Notes under the pieces: generated by a model | The model's input: only the letters and a program-made list of their open reading frames with translations | What the model was told of the DNA's origin: nothing | Databases searched by the model: none | Assembly: GCF_030546935.1 (NCBI RefSeq) | Contig: NZ_JAUOPH010000002.1 | Location: 682,001-746,000 of the forward strand | From: Marinobacter sp. 2_MG-2023 | GTDB lineage: Bacteria > Pseudomonadota > Gammaproteobacteria > Pseudomonadales > Oleiphilaceae | Length of the DNA: 64,000 nucleotides | Reading direction: 5' to 3' | Part shown: positions 29,458 through 38,470 of the stretch, one piece after another | Position numbering within the stretch: the first letter of the stretch is position 1 | Layout: every line of letters begins with the position of its first letter | Program-made: the position numbers and the translations under genes

Positions 29458-30516
29458 ATGGGATTTATGGGATTTAAAACGTATTCACTACTGATGCTGT
29501 TGGCCGGCGCCCTGACTTTCCAGCCCGCTTGGGCCGCTGGGCAGCGCAGTACTCCTGAAAAACCGGATTCTGCAAAGGCGTCGGATCGCAGCCCCCGGGT
29601 GCCAACATTTAACGTTAACGGTGATCTGGCCGGTCAGCTGGGTGTGTTCACCACCCGCTACGAAGACACGTTTGCCGAAGTTGGCAGCCAGCTGGCGCTG
29701 GGTTATCTGGAGCTGGTCAAAGCAAACCCCGGCGTGGACCCATGGCTTCCGGGAGAAGGCACCACGATTACATTACCGCGCCAATACGTTCTCCCGGAGG
29801 CCCGCAGAGAAGGTATTGTTATCAACCTCGCGGAGTATCGGCTTTACTATTTCACCGAGGATGGCGTGCAGGTCTATCCGGTTGGTGTCGGGTCTGCCGA
29901 GAACCCGTCTCCCCTGACCGACGCAAAAGTTACCATGCCGTTGGAATCACCTGCGTGGTATCCCCCCGCCAGCATTCGTGCAGAATATGAAGCCTCGGGA
30001 GACTTTCTGCCCCGAATGATACCGCCCGGCCCCGAAAACCCACTGGGCACCCATGCTCTTTTATTGAGTGAGAAGGGTTACCTGATCCACGGCACCAACA
30101 AGCTTTTTGGCGTAGGCATGCCTGTCAGTCACGGTTGTTTCCGAATGTACAACGAAGACATATCCCGTTTCGTGTATCAGGTAAATAAGGGCACTTCGGT
30201 TCAAATCGTAAATGATCCGGTAAAAATGGGGTTGTCCGGTGGTGAAGTCTGGCTTGAAGTTCATCGCCCCCATGAAGAATACAGCAAGCAGGATCGCGAC
30301 CGCCTTTGGCGTGAAGTTACCCTTGAAGTAGAAGCCTTCCGCAAGAAGCATCCGGGTGTGGAGGTTCAGCGCAGAGCTATAGAGCTTGCCGTAGACCAGG
30401 CTGACGGAATTCCCGCCATGGTCGGTGAGCAGGTTGCCCGCCTGGCGGCTGATAAAACGTCAGAAGACAGCCAGCCTGTTGCATCGGAAAAGCCTGAGCA
30501 GAAGCTGTATTTCTGA
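29458..30516 (+). CDS. L,D-transpeptidase (ErfK/YbiS type) with LysM-like domain
   Basis: 352 aa, exported (signal MGFMGFKTYS followed by LLMLLAGALTFQPAWA). A LysM-like peptidoglycan-binding region (~60-120) precedes the YkuD catalytic domain, with HGTNKLFGVGMPVSHGCFRM; Cys227 is the nucleophile and His225 its neighbour. ErfK/YbiS enzymes either attach Braun-type lipoprotein to peptidoglycan or form 3-3 crosslinks. The Lpp-like lipoprotein ends at 30604 on the opposite strand, sharing the terminator. The alternative start at ATG 29467 is possible. Confidence 0.92.
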   Translation: MGFMGFKTYSLLMLLAGALTFQPAWAAGQRSTPEKPDSAKASDRSPRVPTFNVNGDLAGQLGVFTTRYEDTFAEVGSQLALGYLELVKANPGVDPWLPGEGTTITLPRQYVLPEARREGIVINLAEYRLYYFTEDGVQVYPVGVGSAENPSPLTDAKVTMPLESPAWYPPASIRAEYEASGDFLPRMIPPGPENPLGTHALLLSEKGYLIHGTNKLFGVGMPVSHGCFRMYNEDISRFVYQVNKGTSVQIVNDPVKMGLSGGEVWLEVHRPHEEYSKQDRDRLWREVTLEVEAFRKKHPGVEVQRRAIELAVDQADGIPAMVGEQVARLAADKTSEDSQPVASEKPEQKLYF

Positions 30517-30555
30517 TGTTGCGGGAAAGGAATACGAAGCGACGTTGAAGCATAA

Positions 30556-30582
30556 AAAAAGGCCGGGATTCCCGGCCTTTTT
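30556..30582. terminator. Bidirectional terminator between the transpeptidase and Lpp-like genes
   Basis: A-run, GGCCGGG, 3-nt loop, CCCGGCC, T-run: symmetrical, so it can end transcripts from both convergent genes. Confidence 0.88.
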
Positions 30583-30603
30583 CGCAGTGCTTAAGCTGAA
30601 GTC

Positions 30604-30885
30604 TTACTTCATGCTTGCACGGTCGAGCATACGCTTGGCGCGCTCGTTAGCTTCGTCAGCAGCTTTTTGAGCTGCTTTTGCCGCGGCCAGAGCCTGATCA
30701 GCAGTTTGCTGAGCGGAGCGAGCAGAGCTGGCAGCGCTGTTAGCGGTGTTCATTGCCTTGTCTGCAGTCATCTCTGCAGAGCTGGCGGTTGCATTGGCTT
30801 CGTCAAGAGCGCCCTGGTCAGTAGTTGCACAACCTGCAGTCAGAGCAGTAGCCAGTGCGATTCCGGCGATCGTCAGTTTACGCAT
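30604..30885 (-). CDS. Alanine-zipper major outer-membrane lipoprotein (OprI/Lpp family)
   Basis: 93 aa. Lipobox LTAGC with acylated Cys19, then a continuous Ala-rich heptad helix (about residues 25-88) and a C-terminal ...RASMK. The terminal Lys is the residue through which Lpp is linked to meso-diaminopimelate. GGGGA precedes ATG. Two L,D-transpeptidase genes flank it, so it is likely both an abundant structural protein and a substrate for these enzymes (inference). Confidence 0.93.
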   Translation of the reverse strand: MRKLTIAGIALATALTAGCATTDQGALDEANATASSAEMTADKAMNTANSAASSARSAQQTADQALAAAKAAQKAADEANERAKRMLDRASMK

Positions 30886-31087
30886 TGTAAATCCCCTTTT
30901 TGGTCGAGTTATTTCCTGTTGATCCGAAAGTCAGTTCAGACGACTTCGTGTCAGTTTCGGCCCGATAGGCGTTGACTACCGGAGTCGAGAAACAGTGTAA
31001 AACACTCTGAGACGAAATGTTAACTAAGTATACGTAAATTTTCTGAGGTTATGACAACAACTTAATTCTTGTGCCATGGAGAATTCA

Positions 31088-31648
31088 TCAGGGGAGGATG
31101 CGAATGGGGGTTCCGTCGTTGACCAATTGCCAGATTTCGTCCATTTCCTGGTTATTTACTGCAATGCAGCCGTTGGTCCAGTCCAGGCCTGTGTAAGCAA
31201 ATGCCATGTCTTCCGCGCCATTGGGTAGGCCGTGAATCATAATGCTGCCACCTGGGTTCAGCCCCCAGTTTTCAGCCATTTCACGGTCTTTTACGCTGGG
31301 GTATGAAATGTGAATGGATTTATAGAAATCGCTGCCGGAATTCCGCCAGTCCAGCGTGTAATCGCCTTCCGGGGTGCGTTCGTCACCTTCAAAGAGCTTG
31401 TGCCCTTCCGGATTATCACCCAATGATATGCGGTAACTCCGGATTATTTCTTCTCCGTTCATCAAAAAAAGACGGCGTTGTCCTTTTTTCACCAAAACTC
31501 TGTTAACGATCAGAGACTCGCCTGGCGAATCGTTCAGCGTCGGCATACGGGAGTCTGCTCTGGCCAGAAGTTCAGACCCGAAGGCCGGAAGACTTGCCAC
31601 AACAAATAGAGCCAGTAACGATGAAATCAATAAACGGAGAATAGCCAT
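31088..31648 (-). CDS. L,D-transpeptidase-fold protein (YafK-like)
   Basis: 186 aa with a signal peptide (LLISSLLALFVVASLPAFGS). The YkuD domain shows His139 (IMIHGLPNG) and the catalytic Cys161 in DWTNGCIAV, the variant in which SHGC is replaced by TNGC, as in the COG3034/YafK group. In E. coli the YafK protein (DpaA) removes Lpp from peptidoglycan rather than making crosslinks. The role here is inferred from family and the adjacent Lpp-like gene. Confidence 0.85.
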   Translation of the reverse strand: MAILRLLISSLLALFVVASLPAFGSELLARADSRMPTLNDSPGESLIVNRVLVKKGQRRLFLMNGEEIIRSYRISLGDNPEGHKLFEGDERTPEGDYTLDWRNSGSDFYKSIHISYPSVKDREMAENWGLNPGGSIMIHGLPNGAEDMAFAYTGLDWTNGCIAVNNQEMDEIWQLVNDGTPIRILP

Positions 31649-31755
31649 AACCCTAACTTACCAATGATTAATCTTTGTTCAGGGCTTTTATAACATAACC
31701 GAAAGGCCAGCTGTTAAGGGGTTTTGTTAACTTTTATAGCTATCCGATGCTGCTG

Positions 31756-33480
31756 TCAGGCATTTTGTGACTTGTCCATTTTCAAGCCAACCTTGGTGAC
31801 CTGGTCGGTTTCAGTAGCTCTGGCTACAAGAGTCACTGGCCCCAGAACCACAGTGTCGCCAATAACCGGGTGACCTTTGGTACGTCGTGCGAAGCACTCT
31901 GCCAGCGACAACTCTGGCGGGAATTCATCGAACTCTATGCCATAAACCTGTTCCACATCCCCAAGCAGCGCTTCCCCGTTCAGCACAAAATCCCCGAAAA
32001 AGGCTCGCTCAGCGAGATACTTTGGTGTGTGGCGACCACTCAGCGATTTGGCCAGCTCTTTCAGAACGCTGGGAGTGGCAAACATGGCGACCATGTCGCC
32101 ACTGGATACTTCCAGATCTGCCTTGGGTTGCAGGCAGACCCGGTTACGGAACACGCCGGCAACTGCAGTGTTTTCCGGAAAGCGGAGCTGGCCCAACACT
32201 CTTGGTGTTTCCCAGTTTTCGCCCCGCAACGGAAACAGCATTAACTCGTGGTCGCCTGCTGCAGGTGCGTCCAGTGGCAGGCGGCGGTATGGTTCTCCGT
32301 CCGCCGGGATTTCCAGGCGTAGGGCGCGTGCGAGCGGTGTGAGTGTGGTGCCTTGAACCAGTAGAGACACCAGAACGATAAAGAACGCAGCATGAAAGAC
32401 CAGCTGAGCCTCGGGCAGGTCGGCAATAATCGGGAACAGCGCCAGAACAATGGGCACAGCCCCCCGGAGCCCGACCCAGCTGATAAAGCCAAGTTCGCGG
32501 CGATTGAACCCGAATGGCCAGACAGTGAGCATAACGGTTAACGGCCGGATCACAAAAATCAGCGCCAGCGCCAGTATAAAACCGCTTCCAGCCAGAGGGA
32601 GCAGGTCCGATGGGTTAACGAGCAGACCAAGTATCAGGAACAGACAGAGCTGTGCGAGCCACGCCAGGCCATCGTGTACCTGGAGGATCATCGGCATCAT
32701 ACGTACCTTGCGATTGCCGATCACAACACCGCACAGGTAGATGGCCAGGAATCCGCTACCGCCAAGTGCATTGGTGGCTGAGAACACCAGAATGCCGGCG
32801 GCCACCACAAGTAGAGGGTACAGCGATGGCGTCAGGCGAATGCGATTGGCCAACTCGGCAATCAGGAAACCGCCAATGATGCCGCCAACGCCGCCGATGC
32901 TGAACTGCTTGAACAACAGTATCAGTGAATCCTGTATGGCGTGGTCACCACTACTGGCAATCACCGTCACCATCATCAGCGTGAGAAAAATCGCCATGGG
33001 GTCGTTACTGCCGGACTCGATTTCCAGCGTGGCACTGACGCGTTCATTGAGGTGCAGGCCGCGCCCCTGCAACAGCGAAAACACGGCGGCCGCGTCGGTT
33101 GATGAAATAATGGCGCCAATGAGCAGGGCTGTCATCCAGTTAAGGTCGAAGACCAACCACGCGACGAATGCGGCTCCCATGGCGGTGAAGGCGACACCAA
33201 CGGTTGCCAGTACCAGGGCGGGTTTGAGGCCTACACGAAAGGTTTCTGCCCGGGTTCGCATGCCACCATCAAGCAGGATAACGCCAAGGGCCAGGTTGGC
33301 GACCAGAAACGAAAGCTGGAAATCATCGAACTCAATGCCGCCCGGACCGTCTTTGCCCATCATCATGCCCACCGCCAGAAAAATAAGCAGCACCGGCATC
33401 CCGACCCGGCTGGAAAGCGGGCTCAGAACGATGCTGATAACAAGCATCAGAGCACCTACAAGGGTGAGCATTGGGTCCAT
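31756..33480 (-). CDS. nhaP2: K+/H+ antiporter (CvrA/NhaP2 type)
   Basis: 574 aa, close to E. coli CvrA/NhaP2 (578). About 12 membrane helices of the CPA1 fold with GAIISSTDAAAVFSLL (the Asp-containing ion site, near residue 142) and a ~170-residue cytoplasmic C-terminal TrkA-C-like and CorC/HlyC-like region. GGAG precedes ATG. It exchanges cytoplasmic K+ for protons, protecting against excess K+ in low-salt or acid conditions. It diverges from tRNA-Gly. Confidence 0.9.
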   Translation of the reverse strand: MDPMLTLVGALMLVISIVLSPLSSRVGMPVLLIFLAVGMMMGKDGPGGIEFDDFQLSFLVANLALGVILLDGGMRTRAETFRVGLKPALVLATVGVAFTAMGAAFVAWLVFDLNWMTALLIGAIISSTDAAAVFSLLQGRGLHLNERVSATLEIESGSNDPMAIFLTLMMVTVIASSGDHAIQDSLILLFKQFSIGGVGGIIGGFLIAELANRIRLTPSLYPLLVVAAGILVFSATNALGGSGFLAIYLCGVVIGNRKVRMMPMILQVHDGLAWLAQLCLFLILGLLVNPSDLLPLAGSGFILALALIFVIRPLTVMLTVWPFGFNRRELGFISWVGLRGAVPIVLALFPIIADLPEAQLVFHAAFFIVLVSLLVQGTTLTPLARALRLEIPADGEPYRRLPLDAPAAGDHELMLFPLRGENWETPRVLGQLRFPENTAVAGVFRNRVCLQPKADLEVSSGDMVAMFATPSVLKELAKSLSGRHTPKYLAERAFFGDFVLNGEALLGDVEQVYGIEFDEFPPELSLAECFARRTKGHPVIGDTVVLGPVTLVARATETDQVTKVGLKMDKSQNA

Positions 33481-33501
33481 CAGAGCTCCAAAAGAGAGTG
33501 C

Positions 33502-33531
33502 TTGCCGGGAACCGGCAGAAGCGCTTATATT
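33502..33531 (+). promoter_or_regulatory. Promoter of tRNA-Gly
   Basis: TTGCCG (33502-33507), 18-bp spacer, TATATT (33526-33531), then a GC-rich discriminator (GCGCGGG), typical of stringently controlled stable-RNA promoters. Confidence 0.6.
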
Positions 33532-33553
33532 GCGCGGGTATTCACGCCTTCCG

Positions 33554-33627
33554 GCGGGTGTAGTTCAATGGTAGAACGGCAGCTTCCCAAGCTGCATACG
33601 TGGGTTCGATTCCCATCACCCGCTCCA
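33554..33627 (+). tRNA. tRNA-Gly (anticodon CCC)
   Basis: Full cloverleaf: acceptor GCGGGTG/CACCCGC, D-arm GTTCAATGGTAGAAC, anticodon stem GCAGC/GCTGC with loop TTCCCAA (anticodon CCC, reads GGG), short variable region, T-arm TGGGTTCGATTCCCA, discriminator T and encoded CCA. Confidence 0.98.
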
Positions 33628-33757
33628 TACTGAATGTTCTACGTCTTCCAGTATCAACGTAAACCACATTTAGATCAAATGGTTGGCAGGCTACATGGTT
33701 AATGTGTCAAACCGTGACTTTTCTCTTTAGTGTTTCAATTTCAGTGGTATGCGTTCG

Positions 33758-33798
33758 CAGCACTGGCTCACGTTTTCTGGCAGTGCTGTCTCTTTTTT
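33758..33798 (+). terminator. Terminator downstream of tRNA-Gly
   Basis: CAGCACTG and CAGTGCTG (perfect 8-bp stem, 15-nt loop) followed by TCTCTTTTTT. It lies 130 bp after the tRNA, with no other plus-strand gene between. Confidence 0.65.
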
Positions 33799-33814
33799 AA
33801 TAATTATTCTTCTA

Positions 33815-35125
33815 TTACATTCCCATTTTGTCGCGCAGGGAGTACCACCAGGAGCCCATAACCGAATAGGGAACGCGGAACATGCGTCCGCCGGGGAACG
33901 GATACCAGGGCACCCTGGCAAACACGTCGAACCGTGTCATGTCGCCGTGAACGGCCTCTGCCAGAATGCGGCCGAAGGTGTGTGATCCGGTCACACCATG
34001 GCCACTGTAGCCATGCGCGAAATAGGTATTGCCGCCGATTCTCCCCATCTGCGGTACCCGGCTGAACGAAAGCGCGAAATTACCACTCCAGGCGTAGTCG
34101 ATTTTGATCCCCTTGAGTTGGGGAAATACCTTGTCCATATTGCGTTGCAACTTGGCTTTGATGTTGCTGGGATCGGCGCCACCATAAACGGTACCTCCGC
34201 CGAATAGCATGCGCTTGTCGCCGGACAGGCGATAGTAATCTAGGATGTAACGGATATCTTCGACGCAAGCATCCGAGGGGATCAATTCTCGGGCCCGCGC
34301 CTCGCCCAGGGGTTCTGTTGCCATCACCTGCGTTGATACTGGCATTACCCTCGGGGTGAGTGTCGGCACCACATGACCCAGATAAGCGTTGCCGCACAGA
34401 ATCAGTGTCTTGCAGGTCATCGAGCCTCTGGCAGTTCTGACAACAGGTTGCGTCACCTTGTGATCAACGTCAGTGACTGCAGACATCTCATAAATTATGC
34501 CACCGTTGCGCTCAAAAGCCGCCGCTTCACCCAGGGCAAGGTTCAATGGATGCATATGGCCGCCGGAATGGTCGATCATCCCGCCTGTGTAAAGGTCAGA
34601 ATTGACGTATTTTCGCAGTTGATCCTTGTCGAGCATCTCCTGGTTTTTCAATCCATAGCTGGCCCAAAGCTTCATTCGCTCTTCCAGCTCTTTCATGTGG
34701 GCGCTGGTCAGGCCCGTAAAAATATTCTTGTCTTTCAGGTCGCATTGAATGTTGTAAGTGCTGATTCGCTCGCGGATTATCTCACCACCTTCCTGCACAA
34801 GGCCGGCGACGAATGTGGCCGTGTCCTGGCCATAGCGTTTTTTGATGGTCTGCAGGCTGGCGTTCAGCCCGTTGACGATCTGGCCACCGTTGCGCCCCGA
34901 GGCACCCCATCCGACCCGCGCGCCCTCAATGATAGCTACCTTGTAGCCTTTCTCCACGAGGTGCAGGCCTGTGGAGAGCCCACTATAGCCAGCACCGACG
35001 ATACAGATGTCGATGTGGTGATCACCGACCAGTTCCGGTCGCTCTGGCGAAGGATTTGCTGAGGCTGCGTAGTAACTTTTGGTGTGGTTGCCGTCGCCAG
35101 AATATGGGTGACTTCGGGAGCCCAT
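33815..35125 (-). CDS. puuB: Gamma-glutamylputrescine oxidase-like FAD-dependent oxidoreductase
   Basis: 436 aa of the DAO/DadA fold: FAD motif VGAGYSGLSTGLHL, GWGASGRNGGQ and a C-terminal ARVPW...PFPGG region typical of PuuB. It should oxidise gamma-glutamylputrescine to the aldehyde with H2O2 release. ATG 35125 shares one base with the puuA stop (TGATG), so the two are coupled. It is the second gene of a putrescine-degradation pair; the aldehyde dehydrogenase (PuuC) and hydrolase (PuuD) are not in this window. Confidence 0.88.
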   Translation of the reverse strand: MGSRSHPYSGDGNHTKSYYAASANPSPERPELVGDHHIDICIVGAGYSGLSTGLHLVEKGYKVAIIEGARVGWGASGRNGGQIVNGLNASLQTIKKRYGQDTATFVAGLVQEGGEIIRERISTYNIQCDLKDKNIFTGLTSAHMKELEERMKLWASYGLKNQEMLDKDQLRKYVNSDLYTGGMIDHSGGHMHPLNLALGEAAAFERNGGIIYEMSAVTDVDHKVTQPVVRTARGSMTCKTLILCGNAYLGHVVPTLTPRVMPVSTQVMATEPLGEARARELIPSDACVEDIRYILDYYRLSGDKRMLFGGGTVYGGADPSNIKAKLQRNMDKVFPQLKGIKIDYAWSGNFALSFSRVPQMGRIGGNTYFAHGYSGHGVTGSHTFGRILAEAVHGDMTRFDVFARVPWYPFPGGRMFRVPYSVMGSWWYSLRDKMGM

Positions 35126-36477
35126 CACACGATCTCCAGATAACTGTGATATTCAAAATTGGTCACATGGCGGGCAAACGTGCGCAACTCCTGCATCTTG
35201 CATTCAACCAGCATTGTTTGCAGGCGGTTGGAAAAGATGCCCGGCACCTCTGCTCCTTTTTTAAAGGCGTCGATGGCTGTCGCCCAATCCAGCGGCAGGT
35301 TGTCCAGCTTCATCGCATAGGCGTTCCCGGTGATGGGTGCAGCCGGCTGCAGATTGTTTTCGATACCGAACAGCGCGCCGCCAAGAATGCTGGTCAGTAC
35401 AAGGTAAGGGTTGGCATCGGCGCCAGCAACGCGATGCTCTATGCGTCGTGCGCTAGCAGCACCGCCGGGAATGCGGATTGCCGCCGTCCGGTTTTCGTAG
35501 CCCCAGGCAACATTGGTCGGCGCATGAGCACCTGGGAGGAGGCGGCGATAAGAATTTTCATGCGGCGCAAATGTGAGAGTGTTCTGCTGCATTGTGGCCA
35601 GCATTCCGGCCACCGCGTTCAGCATTAGCGGTGAGCCTTCATCGCTACCGTTATCGAATACGTTTGCGCCGTTTTCATCAATCAATGAGAAGTGCACGTG
35701 AAAACCGCTACCAGATAGAGCGCCGTAGGGCTTTGCCATGAAGGTGGCTGCAAACCCGTGCTTGCGGGCAATGCCACGTACAAGTCGTTTGAACAGCACA
35801 GCATCGTCGGCCGCACGCAAGGGGTCGGCGACATGGCGCATGTTGATCTCGAACTGGCCGGCTCCGTTTTCCGAGATAGCTGCATCTGCGGGAATGCCCT
35901 GCAATTCGCAGGCATCGTAAACATCATTCAGAAATTCATCGAAATGCTGCAACTCGTCCAGTGACAGTGCTCCGTCAGATTCAAGCCGCTTGCCGGTAAC
36001 CGGGGAGCATGGCGCTTGTGGATAATCCTCCGTTGGATCAACCAGATAGAATTCCAGCTCGGTGGCCACGACAGGGGTCAGACCCCGCGCCTTGTATTGG
36101 TCTGCAACGCGTGCGAGGGCCCGGCGCGGATCGCCGGGAAACGGAGAGCCGTCCTCCTGTCGCAACCACAGCATAGCGAGGGCAGTCGGACGACTGGTCC
36201 AGGTGATTGGCATCAACGGGCGGCCGGTAAAGTCGCATAATCCATCGGAATCGCCAGTCTCGAAAACGAGTTCATTGTTTTCGACATCCTCGCCCCAGAT
36301 ATCCATGCCTACGATCGACAAGGGCATCCGTAGCCCGCCGTCTATAACCTTGGCCAGTTGATCGGCAGGCACACGCTTGCCGCGCATGGTGCCGTTCAGG
36401 TCACACACACAGGCAAAAATGGAATCAATCTCGGGATGCTGTGCCAGCCAGGTTTCGGCCTTATTATCATCAGACAT
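35125..36477 (-). CDS. puuA: Gamma-glutamylputrescine synthetase-like (glutamine synthetase family)
   Basis: 450 aa with glutamine synthetase signatures: VATELEFYL, SENGAGQFEINM, AKPYGALSGSGFHVHFSL, and the ATP-side ENRTAAIRIPGG. PuuA ligates glutamate to putrescine using ATP, the first step of the Puu pathway. The N-terminal beta-grasp (WLAQHPEIDSIFACVCDLNG) is the PuuA form. AAGGTG precedes ATG. It is divergent from a GntR regulator, the likely controller. A role with another polyamine or monoamine is possible. Confidence 0.88.
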   Translation of the reverse strand: MSDDNKAETWLAQHPEIDSIFACVCDLNGTMRGKRVPADQLAKVIDGGLRMPLSIVGMDIWGEDVENNELVFETGDSDGLCDFTGRPLMPITWTSRPTALAMLWLRQEDGSPFPGDPRRALARVADQYKARGLTPVVATELEFYLVDPTEDYPQAPCSPVTGKRLESDGALSLDELQHFDEFLNDVYDACELQGIPADAAISENGAGQFEINMRHVADPLRAADDAVLFKRLVRGIARKHGFAATFMAKPYGALSGSGFHVHFSLIDENGANVFDNGSDEGSPLMLNAVAGMLATMQQNTLTFAPHENSYRRLLPGAHAPTNVAWGYENRTAAIRIPGGAASARRIEHRVAGADANPYLVLTSILGGALFGIENNLQPAAPITGNAYAMKLDNLPLDWATAIDAFKKGAEVPGIFSNRLQTMLVECKMQELRTFARHVTNFEYHSYLEIV

Positions 36478-36510
36478 GGGTCACCTTGCGATACCTTTCG
36501 AAAAAATGTG

Positions 36511-36538
36511 ATATCATTTTTCGGATTTTTATATCATT
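36511..36538. promoter_or_regulatory. Repeated operator candidate between puuA and gntR
   Basis: ATATCATT occurs at 36511-36518 and 36531-36538, exactly 20 bp apart (two helix turns); the first copy is part of the dyad TGATATCA. The 123-bp region between the divergent genes is AT-rich. Binding by the adjacent GntR protein is inferred. Confidence 0.4.
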
Positions 36539-36600
36539 AGATTAAATGTGTCAATCTATTTTGATAATCTATACCTTTCATTCAATTCCGGGGCGGCCTG

Positions 36601-37296
36601 ATGATCAGTAACGGCGAACTCAACATTCCTGATATCCCGGCGGTATCCGGCACGACCACGCAGGAATACGTTTACGAGCGCTTGCGTAACGCGATTATGC
36701 TGGGCGCAATTGAGCCCGGCACTTCGCTGACGATGCGAGGGTTGGCCGACTGCCTGGGGCTCAGCCCAACTCCTGTGCGTGAGGCCGTGCGGCGACTCAG
36801 CTCGGAACATGCGATACAGGTCAAGGACAACCGCCGCATGACAGTGCCTTTGATGACCTCTGACCGCTTTGAAGAGCTGATTGCACTGCGCATTGCAATA
36901 GAGGTCCATACAGCCAAGCGCGCACTGCCCTTCATATCGGATGTCGTCATAGAAAAGCTGACGGAAATAGATGACAGGATGGACGGGTTCGTTTCCGAAA
37001 GAGACCTGGATCAACTGACTTTATTGAACCAGGATTTCCATCGCACCCTGTACACGGTTAATCCGGCCCAGGCTTCGATGCCGATCATTGAAAGCATCTG
37101 GTTGCAGCTTGGTCCTTTTCAGCGGCAGATCCTTACGACGGTTGCAGAAAACTATGAGGTTGATCGCCATAAAGAGATTCTGGCGGCCTTATCGACCCGT
37201 GATGTTATTGCTCTGGAGGAGGCCATTACCAACGATATAAGTGATGGAGCCTGGAAGTCCGGCCGAAACTTGCTTGACGAGACCGCCCCGGCTTGA
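36601..37296 (+). CDS. GntR-family regulator, FCD (FadR) subfamily
   Basis: 231 aa: winged helix (residues ~20-85; GTSLTMRGLADCLGLSPTPVREAVRRL) and an all-helical FCD effector domain (~95-220) whose metal ligands are in NQDFHRTLY and in the C-terminal VDRHKEIL. GGGGCGG precedes ATG. Divergent to puuA-puuB, so it probably responds to a polyamine or gamma-glutamyl intermediate. E. coli uses PuuR, an unrelated repressor, for the same pathway. Confidence 0.92.
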   Translation: MISNGELNIPDIPAVSGTTTQEYVYERLRNAIMLGAIEPGTSLTMRGLADCLGLSPTPVREAVRRLSSEHAIQVKDNRRMTVPLMTSDRFEELIALRIAIEVHTAKRALPFISDVVIEKLTEIDDRMDGFVSERDLDQLTLLNQDFHRTLYTVNPAQASMPIIESIWLQLGPFQRQILTTVAENYEVDRHKEILAALSTRDVIALEEAITNDISDGAWKSGRNLLDETAPA

Positions 37297-37302
37297 AGGT
37301 TT

Positions 37303-38376
37303 CTAAGCTCTGCCAGGAAGTGCATCAAACGTGGTGATCTCGCCCGGGCTGTCGGGGTCGTAGCCCGGCACGCTGTTGATGCGATCGATCAGTGCCGGAG
37401 TTTTCATTAGCGCTTTCAACTCTTCAAGTGCAGCACGTGGCAGTCGATCCTGACGATAGATCAGCATGTAGTGCTCCTCTGCCATTTCAATAAAGTTCAG
37501 GCCGAACTGCTCGGCAGCAGCCTGCACCCCAAAACCAACTTCCGCCATTCCCGAAGCAACGAAGGCTGCAATCGCCGTGTGGGTGAACTCTTGCTGGGAT
37601 GTGCGGTTGATGCTATCCCCGGCTACCTCTTGTTGCTTCAGCAAAAGATCAAAGAGAATCCGGGTGCCGGAGTGACGGTCGCGGCTGATAAAGCTGAGTC
37701 CGGAAGTACTCAAATCCTGCAAAGTGCGGATGTTCTCATGTTCGCCTTTGCGCATCATCAAACCTTCCCGCCGGGTGACAAAGCGGATAAGGCGGTGCTC
37801 ATGGCCATACAGGTGCTTTTTATAGTGTCTGATAATCTGTCGGGCAAGTGATGGGCAGGTGGGCAAGTGAAAGCTGGCAATATCACATTCTCCGCGATTC
37901 AGGGCAGAAAGCGCTTCTTCCGGGTTCCGGTACTGCAGGTTGATGTTTGCCTGCTCCGAGAACTCCGGCAGCAGTGCAACCGCGTACCCGTGGCTTGCAT
38001 GCAGGCGCAGGGTGGGTTTGGAGCCTGCCAATAATTGCTGAATCTGATCATTGAGCTCCGCAGCCATACTGTCAATTTGTGGGCCAAGCCGCGCGCTTAC
38101 CCGGTGCTCGGCCCAAAGCAGTTTCTCACCCAAGGCAGAAAGCTGGCTGCCGTGGCCTTTGCGCATAATAACCAATGGCATACCCAGAATATCGGCAGCA
38201 CGGTTGAGCAGATTCCAGGCGTGCCTGTAGGAAATACCGACTGCGGCGGCAGCAACGGTTAGCTTACTGGTATCGCGAATGCTCGCCAGCAGGCGGAAAA
38301 GAACTGGCTCGAAAAGTTCGTCCGTATCGGTACGGAATACCCAGGCCGGAGATATGTTTAGTTTCTTGTTATGCAT
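37303..38376 (-). CDS. ModE-like HTH regulator with substrate-binding domain (formate dehydrogenase regulator)
   Basis: 357 aa. N-terminal LysR/ModE-type helix-turn-helix (~30-75; KLTVAAAAVGISYRHAWNLL), then a periplasmic-binding-protein-like ligand domain (~120-340; LRLHASHGYAV, GLSFISRDRHSGTR). It is transcribed away from fdsG and is the natural regulator of the fds operon; related proteins in Ralstonia and Pseudomonas respond to formate or molybdate. A 19-bp palindrome lies in the shared 94-bp intergenic region. Confidence 0.85.
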   Translation of the reverse strand: MHNKKLNISPAWVFRTDTDELFEPVLFRLLASIRDTSKLTVAAAAVGISYRHAWNLLNRAADILGMPLVIMRKGHGSQLSALGEKLLWAEHRVSARLGPQIDSMAAELNDQIQQLLAGSKPTLRLHASHGYAVALLPEFSEQANINLQYRNPEEALSALNRGECDIASFHLPTCPSLARQIIRHYKKHLYGHEHRLIRFVTRREGLMMRKGEHENIRTLQDLSTSGLSFISRDRHSGTRILFDLLLKQQEVAGDSINRTSQQEFTHTAIAAFVASGMAEVGFGVQAAAEQFGLNFIEMAEEHYMLIYRQDRLPRAALEELKALMKTPALIDRINSVPGYDPDSPGEITTFDALPGRA

Positions 38377-38430
38377 GTCTGTTCATATTCCGTACCTGAG
38401 CCTGGAGTGCTAATTTGGCGTAGTTGAGAG

Positions 38431-38449
38431 TTTTGATACTGTATCAAAA
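38431..38449. promoter_or_regulatory. Perfect 19-bp palindrome, candidate operator of the fds regulator
   Basis: TTTTGATACTGTATCAAAA (9-1-9, no mismatch) lies 22 bp before fdsG and 55 bp from the divergent regulator start. The position suits control of both promoters. Confidence 0.6.
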
Positions 38450-38470
38450 TAAAAACAGGTAGGAACAGTT

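Noticed and set aside
32741..33574. 277-codon plus-strand ORF opposite the K+/H+ antiporter
   Set aside because: Shadow ORF, Arg/Ser/Pro-rich, and its end runs into tRNA-Gly.
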